A DNA stretch of 64,000 bases, from the NCBI RefSeq assembly GCF_026151205.1, contig NC_087077.1:15784983-15848982 (forward strand). The letters are read 5' to 3'. Source of the stretch: Bolinopsis microptera (lineage: Eukaryota > Ctenophora > Tentaculata > Lobata > Bolinopsidae). A model generated the notes under the pieces. That model ran no database searches, was not told the origin of the DNA, and was given only the letters and a program-made list of their open reading frames with translations. Position numbers and translations under genes: made by a program. Shown one piece after another: positions 44,906 to 55,481 of this stretch; position 1 is the first letter of the stretch; every line of letters begins with the position of its first letter.

Positions 44906-45612
44906 ATCGGTATGCAAAGGCAAATAACCATCATCTCCCAGATTACAATCCTGAATTACCAGAAAGCTACCTCGGATACATTGATGCAAACAACCTCTAC
45001 GGATGGGCAATGTGTCAGAAACTTCCTACTTCGAAGTTCAAGTGGCAGGATAAACTTCTCACGGTCAGCGACATCATGGCCTGGAACCCCAACAGGGATA
45101 AGAGAACCTTCATCGAGTGTGACGTTCATACGAATCCTGAAGACCATGACAGATTCAATGATCTCCCTCCTTTCCCTGAATCTGATAGAGGACGGTATGG
45201 TATCGAATGCTACTCGTAAAGCAATGAATAGAAGAGGGTTTAAATTTGCTGCTCCTCAAAAGAAGCTTGCACCTAATTTGTTTCCGAAGTTAAAGCATAA
45301 GATTCACATTGCCGCTTTACATTGTCTATTGGTGGTGTCTGCGATAATATTCATAGGGTACTAGAGTTTGAACAGACGGATTGGTTAAAGAAATATATTG
45401 GTTTTAACACCGCTAAACGACAGGCTGCTACTTCACAGTTCGGAAAAGACTTCTACAAACTACTCAACAACTCGTTCTTCGGCAAGATTATGGAATCTGT
45501 TAGGAAGAGGGTCAACATTAGATTGGTACAGAACGGAAAGCAGCATCATGGTTCCAGACTAGCAAACCTGGATTCAAGAGGTTCACGATATTTTCACCAG
45601 AGTTAGTTGGAC
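43907..45612 (+). pseudogene. Polinton DNA polymerase B, fragment B with internal triplication
   Basis: An exon-like segment from EEDYVHAQKVWKEFDLKSLN to AIRGGISTITI is present three times in tandem. The third copy alone runs on through GYIDANNLYGWAM (motif A) and WNPNRDKRTFIECDV. After a loss of sequence near 45220 and frame changes, it continues in NLFPKLKHKIHIAALHC, LEFEQTDWLKKYIGFNTAKR and FGKDFYKLLNNSFFGKIMES (motif B, K...NS.FG). It is cut at about 45612 and joined to a LINE tail. Motif C (the DTD aspartates) is absent. The gene is dead several times over. Confidence 0.75.
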
Positions 45613-46207
45613 TGGAAATGGGCAGGAGATAGAGCAAGTAGATGACTTTGTCTACCTTGGAAGCAGAATAATGAGTGCGGAGAAGGACTTTGATGTTAGG
45701 AAAGCAAAGGCATGGGGGGCCTGTCATCAGTTAAAGACAACCTGGAAGTCTGGAATGCGCAGGGACTTAAAGATCCGTGTCTTTAGAGCAACGGTTGAGT
45801 CCGTACTCTTGTACGGCTCTGAAGCTTGGACGATAAGCCAGTCCATGACTAAGCGGATCAATGGATGCTACACTAAAATGCTCCGGATGGCCTTGAACAT
45901 ACGTTGGCCACAAATCATCAACAACAGTGATTTATACGGCAACATCCCCAAGCCATCAGCGATGATAGCCTCCAGAAGAATGAGACTGTCTGGACATGTA
46001 GCCAGGCATGACGACCTTCGGGCAAACCAACTTCTGTTCTGGGACCCTCAGCATGGATACAGGAGACCGGGGAGGCCCCACCTTACGTTTCTGGACATGC
46101 TAAAGAAGGACACCAGCCTTTCCTGTGTTGAAGAGATAAGATCTGTTATGCTTGACCGCGACATGTGGCGAGGAATTGTAGCTGCTCGGACCAAGAAGCC
46201 GACTTAA
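45613..46207 (+). pseudogene. LINE reverse-transcriptase C-terminal tail (second family)
   Basis: In frame: EIEQVDDFVYLGSRI, KAWGACHQLKTTWKSGMRRD, VFRATVESVLLYGSEAWTIS, KMLRMALNIRW, RMRLSGHVARHDD and GYRRPGRPHLTFLDML. These are the 'F.YLGS', 'LLYG.E.W', '+R..GH+.R' and 'RRPGRP' blocks after the RT domain of RTE/CR1-like LINEs. No frame break over 178 codons. The RT catalytic part is missing. Confidence 0.8.
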
Positions 46208-46279
46208 GTCAGTCAAGTCAGATTCTGGTATGATGTTCTCAAGGTTAAATATAGTGACATTAAATTATGCTTTACCACT

Positions 46280-47161
46280 TTCAACAGACGACAGGAGACA
46301 CCATCATTCGACCATCTACACTTCACAACTATGTCTATAGCAATGGCCGAATTCTACGATCTCTTCAATCCAATTCCCATATCCCTACCTAGTCTATCCA
46401 CATCTAGTATCCAACCTCTACCCCTTGAAGCTTACATCAACCTGGACGACATCCTTACCCCGGCACGAACCTTTTAAAAGTTCTAACCACATCCCGGAGG
46501 AAGCCCATGATTGTTCACGAAGACAACTTATTTCAGCAACGATCGGAGGAACAGAAAAACAACATTAGTTACAGATAACAGATGTAACCTATACCACGCG
46601 AGGAATGGAAGTTGTCCTGATACCGTTACTACAGACAAGAACAGAAGTCTTCTTCTAAGTTTTAACGGGCCCAACAACCATCCGGACAGAAGCTCTAGCA
46701 GTCTAGAGAAACATAGGAAAAGACATCGGCTTCACGTCACTTACTCCGCCGATATCACGAAACCTGTTAGAGCTCTGGCAACAGAGCTTGGAGTAACTGT
46801 CGACAACACACTTCGCATACAACACTCTAGGATTAGAAAAAGACACCGAAAAATTGCCTCTGAAACCGGAATGCCTGCAGCAAAAGAACCAGAACCAGAA
46901 CCAGATATATGTCTACTGGTCAACTTCATGTCGTCTGGTCAAGTTTTATATGTCTGGTCAACTTCCATATACGATCTCGGAAGGCAGACCTCCCCTTCGC
47001 AATACGAGCTCGGAATCGGGAGCTCCGCTATTCAACAGAATAAATGTGCACTTTCTGCCATTGACAAAAAGAGATATATCCTATCTGATTTAGTTAGCAC
47101 AAGAGCTTTGGGGCACCACCTTAACCAGTATGAGATGCATTGTGATATTGATATGGTTTAA
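46280..47161 (+). pseudogene. FLYWCH-like protein (copy 2) fused to a polymerase C-terminal scrap
   Basis: Repeats the 38.6-kb gene. The finger region is unbroken here: RCNLYHARNGSCPDTVTTDK, then NGPNNHPDRSSSSLEKHRK and ALATELGVTVDNTLRI, then a short (EP) run. After a short unassigned stretch the same frame ends with NKCALSAIDKKRYILSDLVS, which resembles the last residues of Polinton polymerase B ('+..L...DdKRYIL.DG..TLA.GH'). The 216-codon frame is therefore a chimera. Confidence 0.55.
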
Positions 47162-47164
47162 ATT

Positions 47165-47600
47165 ATTCTTAGGGAACTGCACTTTTGTTCTCATCTGTTC
47201 ACAGGAACTTATATTATTTTACTTTTGTTCGCATCTGTTCACAGGAACTTATAATATTTTATTTTTGTTCGCATCTGTTTACGAGAACTTATAATATTTC
47301 ACATGGAATTAATTATTCTAAGATTTCATAACTGTATTCATTTATAATTTGTATGTCATTTCAGTTAGATTATGGGGGTTTTTAAACTGCATCAGTTTAT
47401 CTTATGAATATGATCCTTTTTTGTTCACATCTGTTTACATCTGTTCGTATCTGTTCACATCTGTTCACAGGAACTTAAAACTGTGCTAAGAGGCTTATAA
47501 TATTTCGCATGGAATTAACTATTCTAAGATTTCATAAAATTCTAATTATTTTATAATTTCTATGTTATTTCAGTTAATTATAACTTAAACTGCATCAGTT
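47165..47600. repeat. tandem and dispersed direct repeats after the FLYWCH copy
   Basis: Three copies of a unit of about 62 bp with 'cttttgttcgcatctgttca' and 'caggaacttataatatttta' (47180-47290), a further partial cluster at 47420-47480, and a block of about 90 bp (catggaattaattattctaa...) at 47302-47400, repeated at 47509-47595. Confidence 0.75.
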
Positions 47601-48121
47601 TATTTTATGAATATGATACTTTTTACATCATTTGTAATGTTTTAATATCATTTCAGATTAAATTTTAAAGTGCATAAAGGCCGCTTATTAATTAGGAGTT
47701 TTCTAAGCTGTTTCTTTTAACAACAGTTTCTGACATTGTTGTTTTATTGTGTGACAAGAAATACAAACATGTAAGGTAAATAACTAAATCAAAATATACA
47801 ATATCATAAAATAACCAATAAAATATCATAATTAAAGTGTCTACTTCTCCAACACGTTATGCACAAAGTGCACTATGTTCCACAACTTTGCTAAACTACA
47901 GTATCGAGGGTTGTGAGAGATTCCACACCAGGCTGTGGGTAGTTCTTTCGGGAACGTATGGGTTGATATCTCCTGGATATCATAAATATCTGCATATGGG
48001 AGGATATTTGTCAGGAACTTATGTGCCACATGTCCAGCACAATATATTCTAAAATCTGCCAGTGAGTAAAGGATTCCTAGGTATATGCGAGTAATAATCT
48101 AGGGAACCAGCTGCAAAGTCG
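47601..48121. other. non-coding AT-rich spacer downstream of RING gene
   Basis: No gene recognised; short ORFs only. It would contain the 3' UTR of the minus-strand RING gene. Confidence 0.4.
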
Positions 48122-48993
48122 TTAATAGTTAATACCAGCTGCTCCTAGAATCTTCTTTGCAAAGCTTTCCGTCTTTTTGTCCTTGGCTGTCATCTCCAGA
48201 TCCGCGGGTTTGTTGAACACAAAATGTCTATAGGAGTTCTCGTCCTCCAATCTGATTGACATTTCTTTGAGAATGAACCTCGATGATAGGTTGATGCCAT
48301 CAACACTCACAACTGCTAAATCAATTGAAAATCTAGGCAAGCTTTCATTAGAGGAGTCCTCTTTGAATCCGAAATGAAACTGTGCTTCCATAGCTTCATA
48401 TCCTTCCATGTCTTGATCTAAAGCCTCTTTAGCGACTGGCTCGGGCACGATCATGGTACTGGTTAGGAGAGAACTTAAGTCCTCTTCGGTCTCCGGTAGC
48501 TGCATCGTGGATGATGCCACATCATCCTCGTCTGTTGTATCCAATATAAACCATCTTTCAAAGATAGCAGCCTAAAAAGATATGAAATAAATAAACATAC
48601 ACATCTTCTTGGCTAATTATAATTGCATAGTGAAATGAGACGGTCATACTTAAAATCAAATTAACTTACGCTTGCAATTCCGCATCTATAACGGACGGGG
48701 TTACTGCCAGTATAGGAGACCAAGAATCTTCTAGATCCTCCATAGGAGGAGTCTGGAGTACACTGACCGTCTGTAATAGGGCTGTAAACCGATTCACAAC
48801 GGGAAAGATCTTCTCCTGTCACTAGATTAATCATATGCAGGCTAGAGATCCTACGCTTGCAAATAGGGCAACTGTTCCTCATACGCAATCTTAGAATTAT
48901 ACATGAGTAGCAGAATCTATGGAAACAGTGCTTCAGGCAAGTCCTTCCTTCAATGCTAATATTCTCATAACATGTATCGCATGATATTGACAT
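48122..48993 (-). CDS. RING-finger (C3HC4) protein, two exons, intact
   Basis: Exon 1, 48993-48670 (108 codons), ends ...RCGIAS at AGC|GTAAGT. A 98-bp intron (48669-48572) ends atatctttttag. Exon 2, 48571-48122, continues in phase 0 as AAIFERWFILDTTDEDDVAS, giving 257 residues. The RING is C5-x2-C8-x14-C23-x-H25-x2-C28-x2-C31-x10-C42-x2-C45, a perfect C3HC4, so a ubiquitin E3 role is likely. The second half is acidic, then FSIDLAVVSVDGINLSSRFI, LKEMSIRLEDE and YRHFVFNKP. This block resembles a domain in uncharacterised transposon-associated proteins of invertebrates (weak, from memory of pattern). No frame breaks, unlike every neighbour. It may be a transposon accessory gene or a captured host gene. 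Confidence 0.65.
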
Positions 48994-49150
48994 GTTTTAA
49001 ACGTTTATAGATAATAAAGCTGGATGGAACTTCCTGGATCAATAGCACATAAGACGCATTCGCTGCTGAACATTAGGAACATGTCAGACATCTTGAAGTA
49101 AAGTTTAGACGATCAAGCCGGGAATCAGGAATCCCTATTCGAGCGATGTA

Positions 49151-49589
49151 AAGCGGAACTGAAAAAGCCTTCGTCCAACCTACTCATTCACCAGCAGCCT
49201 ACCTCACTCAACCAACCCCTTCACCAGCAACCTACCTCGCTCAACCAACTCATGCACCCGCAACCTTCATCCCTCAACCAACTCATTCAACAGAAAACTA
49301 CCTCCATCAACCAACTCCTTCACCAGCAACCTACATCGCTCAACCAACTCATTCGCCACCAGCCTACCTAACGCAACCAACCCCTTCACAGCTTCTTCCA
49401 GCGACGGAGCCTCGACCCCCAATTTTCTTCAAGAAAACGAAGGAATCCATTTTCCCGCGTGAAACGGTCTGTGAAAAGACGGCGACTGAACCCCTGTTCC
49501 ATCAGCATCGGGAAATCGACAAAACGACAAAATCCGTTTTCCTCCCCAAACGGTCTGTTAAAAGACGTCTTACTGTAATAATTAAGTAG
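49151..49589 (+). CDS. ATG-less ORF with Pro-rich tandem repeat
   Basis: A continuous frame of 145 codons from a TAA at about 49148 to TAG 49587-49589, with no ATG near its start. Seven degenerate copies of a 12-residue repeat (YLAQPTHSPAT-like) are followed by a basic tail (IFFKKTKESIFPRETV, then KSVFLPKRSVKRRLTVIIK). The repeat stretch is also open in a second frame. An exon of a larger transposon protein is possible; the underlying DNA is a minisatellite of about 36 bp (cagcaacctacctcgctcaa). Confidence 0.3.
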
Positions 49590-49629
49590 TTTTCATAAAT
49601 TAATCTCAGTCCTGCCCCATTTTCTTCAA

Positions 49630-49711
49630 GAAAAGGTGTCTATCCCTATTCGTACATCACATCCTTCGAAGTCTTTGATGAAACTGAGTTACCGCCCATC
49701 GAAGCCTACAA
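49630..49711 (+). pseudogene. Polinton polymerase B scrap C
   Basis: Reads GVYPYSYITSFEVFDETELP and PPIEA, identical to part of fragment A, then joins hAT-like sequence at about 49709. Same pair of families as the 40.65-kb junction, but a different breakpoint. Confidence 0.7.
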
Positions 49712-50344
49712 CCAGTCCTGAAGTCACGCTATTCAAAGTTCTGAAGAAGTCCTGGGACACCTTAGACCTTGATGACCTCCAACTACCTTCACTGTACAGA
49801 GCGGACACCGAGGAGCTTCTAGCCTGGATAAACACCCATCTTCAGCCGGAGAACGTCGAAACCCTTTGAAGAGGCGACTACAAAGAGCTTCTGGAACTCG
49901 CTAAGCTGATCCTCGGAGGTTCCATAGAGAGAAAGAAGGGGTACACCTTTCACCTGACGAGACCTGGTGCAGACCACCACGCTCGCCATCAGTCCTCCCT
50001 GATATCAGAAAACCTACTCTTCCCGCCCTCGCCAAGGAATCCTCCCTGATAAATTTCGTTGGCCGTCGCTCCACCTTGCTCTTCAGTCTACTTGAAGTAC
50101 CACACTCATTCTTGGATGCTGAAGATTGGATCTCTACGTCTTCCTACAGTAAAGCACGTAGTTTACTTCAGAAACTTACTCCTCTGAACGACTCCTCAGA
50201 ACGGGCACTTGCCTTAGCAACAAGACTTAACTCACATATGACGAGAAATGAGGAGTCCTTCCAGGAACTAGTCCAAGCGGTCGAATCTCACCGGAAGAGC
50301 TACGGACTAGAAACTGAAGAACTGCAAAAGTGCGGGGGTTGATG
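49712..50344 (+). pseudogene. hAT-like transposase fragment 6 (second subfamily)
   Basis: Reads SPEVTLFKVLKKSWDTLDLD, ADTEELLAWINTHL, one stop, DYKELLELAKLILGGSIERK and ADHHAR. After a deletion it continues DIRKPTLPAL-like and FVGRRSTLLFSLLEVPHSFL, LTPLNDSSERALALATRLNS and VESHRKSYG. Here the NDSSERA glutamate is present. It diverges enough from the 36- and 41-kb copies to be another subfamily. It is cut at about 50340 into LINE RT. Confidence 0.65.
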
Positions 50345-51522
50345 AGATAACTAATGAGCAACTTAAGTATGGTGGAATTGCTGTTGTTGGCCAACTGCAT
50401 TGAGTTTAACATTCCATTTTATGTTAATTTCATTGATTTTAAGGCAGCGTTTGATTTCATCAGAAGAGAGTTTATTTGGTCAAGCATGAGACACTACGGA
50501 CTTCCTGAGAAATATGTTAGAATCTTTCAGGCATTCTTCAACGGAACCATGAGTGCTGTCAGGGTTAATGGTGAAATGTCTGATTGGTTCTCTGTTAATT
50601 CGGGCACTGGACAGGGTGATATCCAGGGCCCTCCTGTATTTAATTTTTGGCTGAACTTTGGAATCTTTTTGGCCAAGGTTCACAAGGCAATCAGTCATGG
50701 TGCTGTACTGCAAAAGGAACTAAAGGGTGCAGATGAAAATGTTATCATGGATAGTGACTACGCTGATGATCTGGCAGTGATGGACAATACTGAAGAGCCA
50801 CTGATATTATCCCTTATTACACCTTTTATGCTGGGTTAAAGATCAACGCTAAAAAGACACAATGCATGGCGATCAGCAAGTGTGCGTCCCAGCGACCTTA
50901 CACCGAAAGAGACAGTATAAAGCTAACAGTGGAGGGAGAACCTGTTGAACAGATCAGCAACTTTGTTTATCTTGGTGCCAACATCAGTGGGGATGGTACC
51001 ATTGACCGAGATCTTTACATCAGGATCCAGCGTGCTAATGGTGCGTTCCATCAGCTTTGGAAGATATGAAACAGTCGAACTATAAGAACGCCCACCAAGA
51101 TTCGTATCTACGAGGCTGCTGTTATTACCATTCTGTTATATGGAGCTGAAGTCTGGAACACAACAAAGAAGCAGATGAAACAGTCTGAGGTCTTCCATCT
51201 GACCTCCCTGAGAAGAATCTTGAAGATAAAGTGGTTCTTCCATGTCTCCAATGAAGAAGTTCTCAGGCGTGCTGGAATTAAGTCTACCGAAACTTTCATC
51301 GGTGCGGCTAGACTAAGGTGGTACGGACATGTTGTCACAATGCCAGAGACGCGGTTTCCCAGTTTCTTACTGGATTGGAAACCAAACTATGGAAAGAGAC
51401 TGAGAGGACGAACCCGCAAAGGCTGGATGGCCTGTGTACTCGAGGATGCGGCTGAATTTACAGGTGTTGATAACATCAGCAGAGATGCAGTAAAACAGTT
51501 AGCTCTAAAGCGAGTGGAATAG
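50345..51522 (+). pseudogene. CR1/RTE-like LINE reverse transcriptase, RT palm to C-terminus
   Basis: The first frame (50354-50839) contains YVNFIDFKAAFDFI (RT motif A), TGQGDIQGPPVFNFW (motif B; usual SP replaced by PP) and DSDYADDLAVMD (motif C, YADD intact). A frameshift near 50815 leads to GLKINAKKTQCMAISK and EQISNFVYLGANISGDG. A TGA at 51067-51069 is followed by YEAAVITILLYGAEVW, RLRWYGHVVTMPETR and GRTRKGWMACVLEDA. The N-terminal endonuclease is missing. Two breaks make it inactive, though the catalytic aspartates remain. Confidence 0.85.
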
Positions 51523-52224
51523 AGGAACATGTTACGCCGTAGAAGAGATGTGTGTGATGCAGGCCACTCCAACGACTAGGAGGAGACCTCTTCATGTAGC
51601 ATGTATGTATGACGTATCGATAAGAGATTACTGGACCTCGTTTGTCACGAAGAAATCATCAGATCTTATTAAAAGTGATCGGTGACCCTGTCAGTGACGA
51701 GCTATGAAGGAATTATTGGATCTCATCGATGCTGATCCTATCAGTGACGAGTTATGAAGAAATAAGAACCTCATTTAAACCTGTGAAGACTAACACTGTG
51801 ATCAACCTTTACAAAGAAGCGGACAAGATCTCGTCAGGACCTCAGGAGAGAGAACATTCATTCAGCATTTTAGACCGTCTCATGACTAGAAACGGGTACC
51901 TAACACCCAGAAATTATTCCAACATATGTTGTAGTAGTATAAGTAATCGAAATAGGGAGGATAACAGAACAGTGCTTAAGTTAGATTTTATCTCAGACAG
52001 TATCGGTATCAGAATTAGGAATCAGAACAATTAGCTTACAATTACACCAGCTTTTCAGCTAGCTCAGGTCGCAACCTTAATCTACGCTTGTCCATAATAT
52101 AGTTTGACCGTCCAGTTTTTGTTTCCATTGCTATCAACTGGATTTGTACCTTTCAGCCTACTTTATTAAGTACGTACCGTACAGCTAATTTAAAGGTTCG
52201 TACCGTACGAACTTCACACCTTAG
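51523..52224 (+). other. probable coding remnant, unassigned
   Basis: A 101-codon frame at 51729-52034 (TNTVINLYKEADKISSGPQE, then SFSILDRLMTRNGYLTP) reads like protein but matches nothing I know. Upstream, 'cctgtcagtgacgagctatg' and 'cctatcagtgacgagttatg' are a short duplication at 51687-51706 and 51735-51757. Confidence 0.25.
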
Positions 52225-52501
52225 TTCACACTCTACTTTCAATCCACGTGGATGGTTACATCGAACAGACCTGCCCGCTTTGATCAACTCTCCTGGAACC
52301 ATGAGTATGATTGCTGTCTAGCTGGACTCCCTCGCTCTTCAAACGTTGCAGAACAATGGCATAATGGTTTCCGCAGTCTCGTCCAGTGTACTAATCATAC
52401 CAAGGACTTACAGACCAAAAGATCACGGAAAGGCTGATTTTATTTATTCTCTCTTAACTTTTAGAATACTATCAAAGCAAATAATTTCATTTAAGTAAAA
52501 T
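52225..52501 (+). pseudogene. MULE-type transposase C-terminus (copy 2)
   Basis: RPARFDQLSWNHEYDCCLAG, LPRSSNVAEQWHNGFRSLVQ and a longer tail (KDLQTKRSRKG) than the 38.1-kb copy. The 3' AT-rich region follows and is split by the MITE at 52502-52921, resuming at about 52925. Confidence 0.65.
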
Positions 52502-52921
52502 GTATGAGGGGTCGTTCACATATTACTTAATCAGCCGAGGGGGGGGGGTTTCAAATGCTTACGGTTGATTACGTGGGGGGGGGGGGGGGGGGGGTTGGTC
52601 GTTGATTACGTAATCGAAATTGTTTTACCAATTGGACAATTTTCATTAATTATGTAATCAAAATTTTCGTTTAGTAAATGCTTTGCGATTATTTCATTCA
52701 TTAATCCGTGGGGGGGGGGTGTCTAATCTTGATTACGTAATATAGGAGGGGGGTTGGGTCTTGATTACGGGGGGGGGGGGGGGGGGGGGGGAGAGGGGGT
52801 CAAACCTTGATTACGTAATATAGGGGGGGGGGTTCGGTCTTGATTATGGTTGATTACGGAGGGGGAGGGGTAAAAATTGCCAAAATATTGATATACGTAA
52901 TATGTGAACGACCTCTAACTG
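52502..52921. mobile_element. 420-bp MITE with G-homopolymer core
   Basis: The left end (gaggggtcgttcacatatta) and the right end (taatatgtgaacgacctcta) are inverted. The inside is built of four to five 'cttgattacgtaat' words separated by runs of 8-24 G. The insertion is proved by the 38.1-kb homologue, which lacks it. It is the same family as 10979-11078. Confidence 0.8.
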
Positions 52922-53084
52922 TCATAGAAATATCGTCCAATCGAAAATATAACTAAACTAGTGTAATGTATTGGAATTAGGTTAATTTTAAATTTTAATT
53001 AAATTAAAAATTACGTATCGGTATATGTTTGTCACTTAAAGTTAATATAATTATAACACCAGAAGATTGTTAACCTTAGTCATT

Positions 53085-53215
53085 TTTTGCCCCAAGTGTA
53101 CTGCCCTAATTAGTAAATTTTTGCCCCAGATGTGCCCCAAGTGTGTTTAGTTTACTTCAAGTCATTTTTGCCCCAGGAAATTCAATTTTATACCCCAGGT
53201 GTGCCCCAAGTGTGA
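53085..53215. repeat. TTTTTGCCCCA(A/G) short repeats
   Basis: Four imperfect copies of 'tttttgccccagatgtgccc' / 'gccccaagtgtg' within 130 bp. No coding role. Confidence 0.5.
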
Positions 53216-53440
53216 CTAGCTAGATTACCAAATTGCCTGTTAGGCAATCTAACCAGGTACTTTCGTTTTGGATCCGAACAAGGATGTGGACTGTGGAGGA
53301 GCCCTTGTTTCTCAGTCATCTGGTTGCTACCTCGCAGCACCGGAAACTTGTAAGTTTTCCATCATCAATTGAACAATTATCAACGATGAAGTCAATTAAA
53401 TCAAGATTATCTTTTAAATGTGATTATAGTTCAGCGAGTG

Positions 53441-54170
53441 TACTAAAAAATTTTGGCAGTATCGAGATAGCCCGACCACTGGTCGGCGGACCACTGTCTA
53501 CCAGATCATATTACTGTATAATAACAGTATTCGAGGACGAGCAGGGAACCAGGGACATAGATGCATTACACCCAGGACAGGACATGGAGCTCTTTAGGAG
53601 GTTTTTCTGGAATAGGAAGTCTCTAGCATTCTCTAGGGAGGCGGTGGGTCCATTAATTTCGTCCATTAGACAGAAGAGTACCATGTCAGGAATTGGAATA
53701 GTTGTTGTTGTTGATGATGGCAACTGATAATACTTCACCAAAAACGAACGACTTATATACCACATTTTAATCGTAATCATTTCTTTCGTTGAGCAATCAA
53801 TATTATTCGTAACTAATTATATCCGAGAGACCACATTTGAATCGTAATCAATAGTTTGATCCAGTAATTTACTACGCTACAATTAATTATGCTAGTCGTA
53901 ACTAATTGCATCCAAGATACCATACATACCATTCATATGATCTGGTAACCAATCAACTATTCGCAAACACCTGTTGCTTGATTCAGGGGATACTGTTATT
54001 ATACAGTAATATGATCTGGTAGACAGTGGTCCGCAGACAGCTTGGTCCGCAGACAGTGGTCCGCAGACAGTGGTCCGCAGACAGTGGTCCGCAGACAGTG
54101 GTCCGCAGACAGTGGTCCGCGGACCAGTGGTCGGGCTATCTCGATACTGCCAAAATTTTAGTATTGTAAA
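53441..54170 (-). mobile_element. Merlin-like non-autonomous element with transposase N-terminus
   Basis: Inverted arms: 53488-53531 is an exact complement of 53990-54033, and the outer part (tactaaaaaattttggcagt... at 53443) pairs with the end near 54166. The right arm holds several tandem copies of a 14-bp unit (cagacagtggtccg). On the minus strand inside, a frame ends LKSSMSCPGCNASMSLVPCS, the N-terminal zinc-binding signature of IS1595/Merlin transposases. The DDE part is missing. The 5.63-kb duplication begins inside this element at about 53717. Confidence 0.65.
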
Positions 54171-55481
54171 TAACTGTGTTTGAGAAATTGTTGGAAAATT
54201 ATTTCAAATAATTGCTCATGTTTGCTCAGTTTTTCCTTTTCAGCTGCTGACACATTGGAGGCTATAGATGATACAGCACTGTGAGGAGCTTGGTATCGAC
54301 ACCACGCCACTTACATCTTGTGGCTGTCCACGGGTACTTATATAATACAAACACAGGATGCCTCAATGGTAATATAGCCCTCCTTGAGAGAAAACTCGGA
54401 CGGGAGCTGCAAAGATTCATTTGCTGCCTAAATCTTTGCAACTCCCGTCTGCTGCCTAGGATAGGATAAAGCTTCTGCATTTAGACATTTAGTCATTCAA
54501 TTGGATGCATGGAGTGATTTCTCACACTTCTGACCCCAACTCATTCACCGGCGTTATAGGAACTCTCCTCGGGACAGCAGTTCGATCAACAAGGAAATTC
54601 CGTCCTCTCCAGGGACACGCATTCAAGCCCCTGGATAAGGACAACGTGAAGAAGCTGGGTTGGGATTAGCAAGTCTTCTACTACTATTAGACTGTCTTGC
54701 TGTTGCTGTCACCAGTGGTACGGTGAGTGTCCTTCAATTGGAGTTTTACCTCGACATTTTGGTTTTACTTATTCGCATTAACCCATAAAGAATTGTATTT
54801 GTGGATTAATTTACATTTACATACGGTACACATCAATATTAATACCAATACCTTACAATCTCCACTTTTTAAATGCAACTTATATAAACAATTTCAGGGG
54901 TAATGAGTCCGGAACTGGCCAAAGCACGAATTGATCCACTCAGCCACGCAAGGTGGATAACTATGCAGTCTAGGGTCCTACGACTGTACATGTCTGCAAA
55001 TGCCCCGCTATGAAGCATGTACCCTAAACTTCGGAAATTATTTTGTTATGTGGTCAATATATATTAACCGCTTCATTTGAATATTTTTAAGTATAGAAGC
55101 TCAGTTGTTTATAACTATGGTGCAGTTTATACTGTTAGTGTTAACTTGTTCGACGAAATGACATTGGTTAAGAAACACGTAAAGCATAAAGGGTAAAGTT
55201 TACCGGAAAATTTGTTTAGTAGTTACTAGTTTTAGGAAATTATTTTTATTTTGCACAACACATAAAATTCTAATTGCCATGTTATCTGACGATTGTTTTA
55301 ATTTTAGGTAAGAGGCTATATAGATAATATTTCTGAGCTTAGAGTATGAAATGTTTTGTCTTTCAGCTATTTTGGCCTAGGTTGAATGTTAAGGCCACTA
55401 CTACTACTAGTACTAGTATTCAGAGTTCATAGAGCAAGCTAGATGGTGTGCCAGTGGTATACTGGTAGTTGGGTTTATTAA
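54170..55481. other. unit interior: hairpin and unassigned sequence
   Basis: No gene recognised. It contains the hairpin at 54399-54449 and a possible intron end (ttgatttt.ag words), but no confident exon. The two overlapping small ORFs at 54262-54480 are antisense pairs over the hairpin. Confidence 0.4.
54399..54449. repeat. hairpin, 18-bp arms (repeated at 60027-60077)
   Basis: gacgggagctgcaaagat (54399-54416) pairs with 54432-54449 with one mismatch around a 15-nt loop. The second copy in the duplicated unit is identical. Confidence 0.7.
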
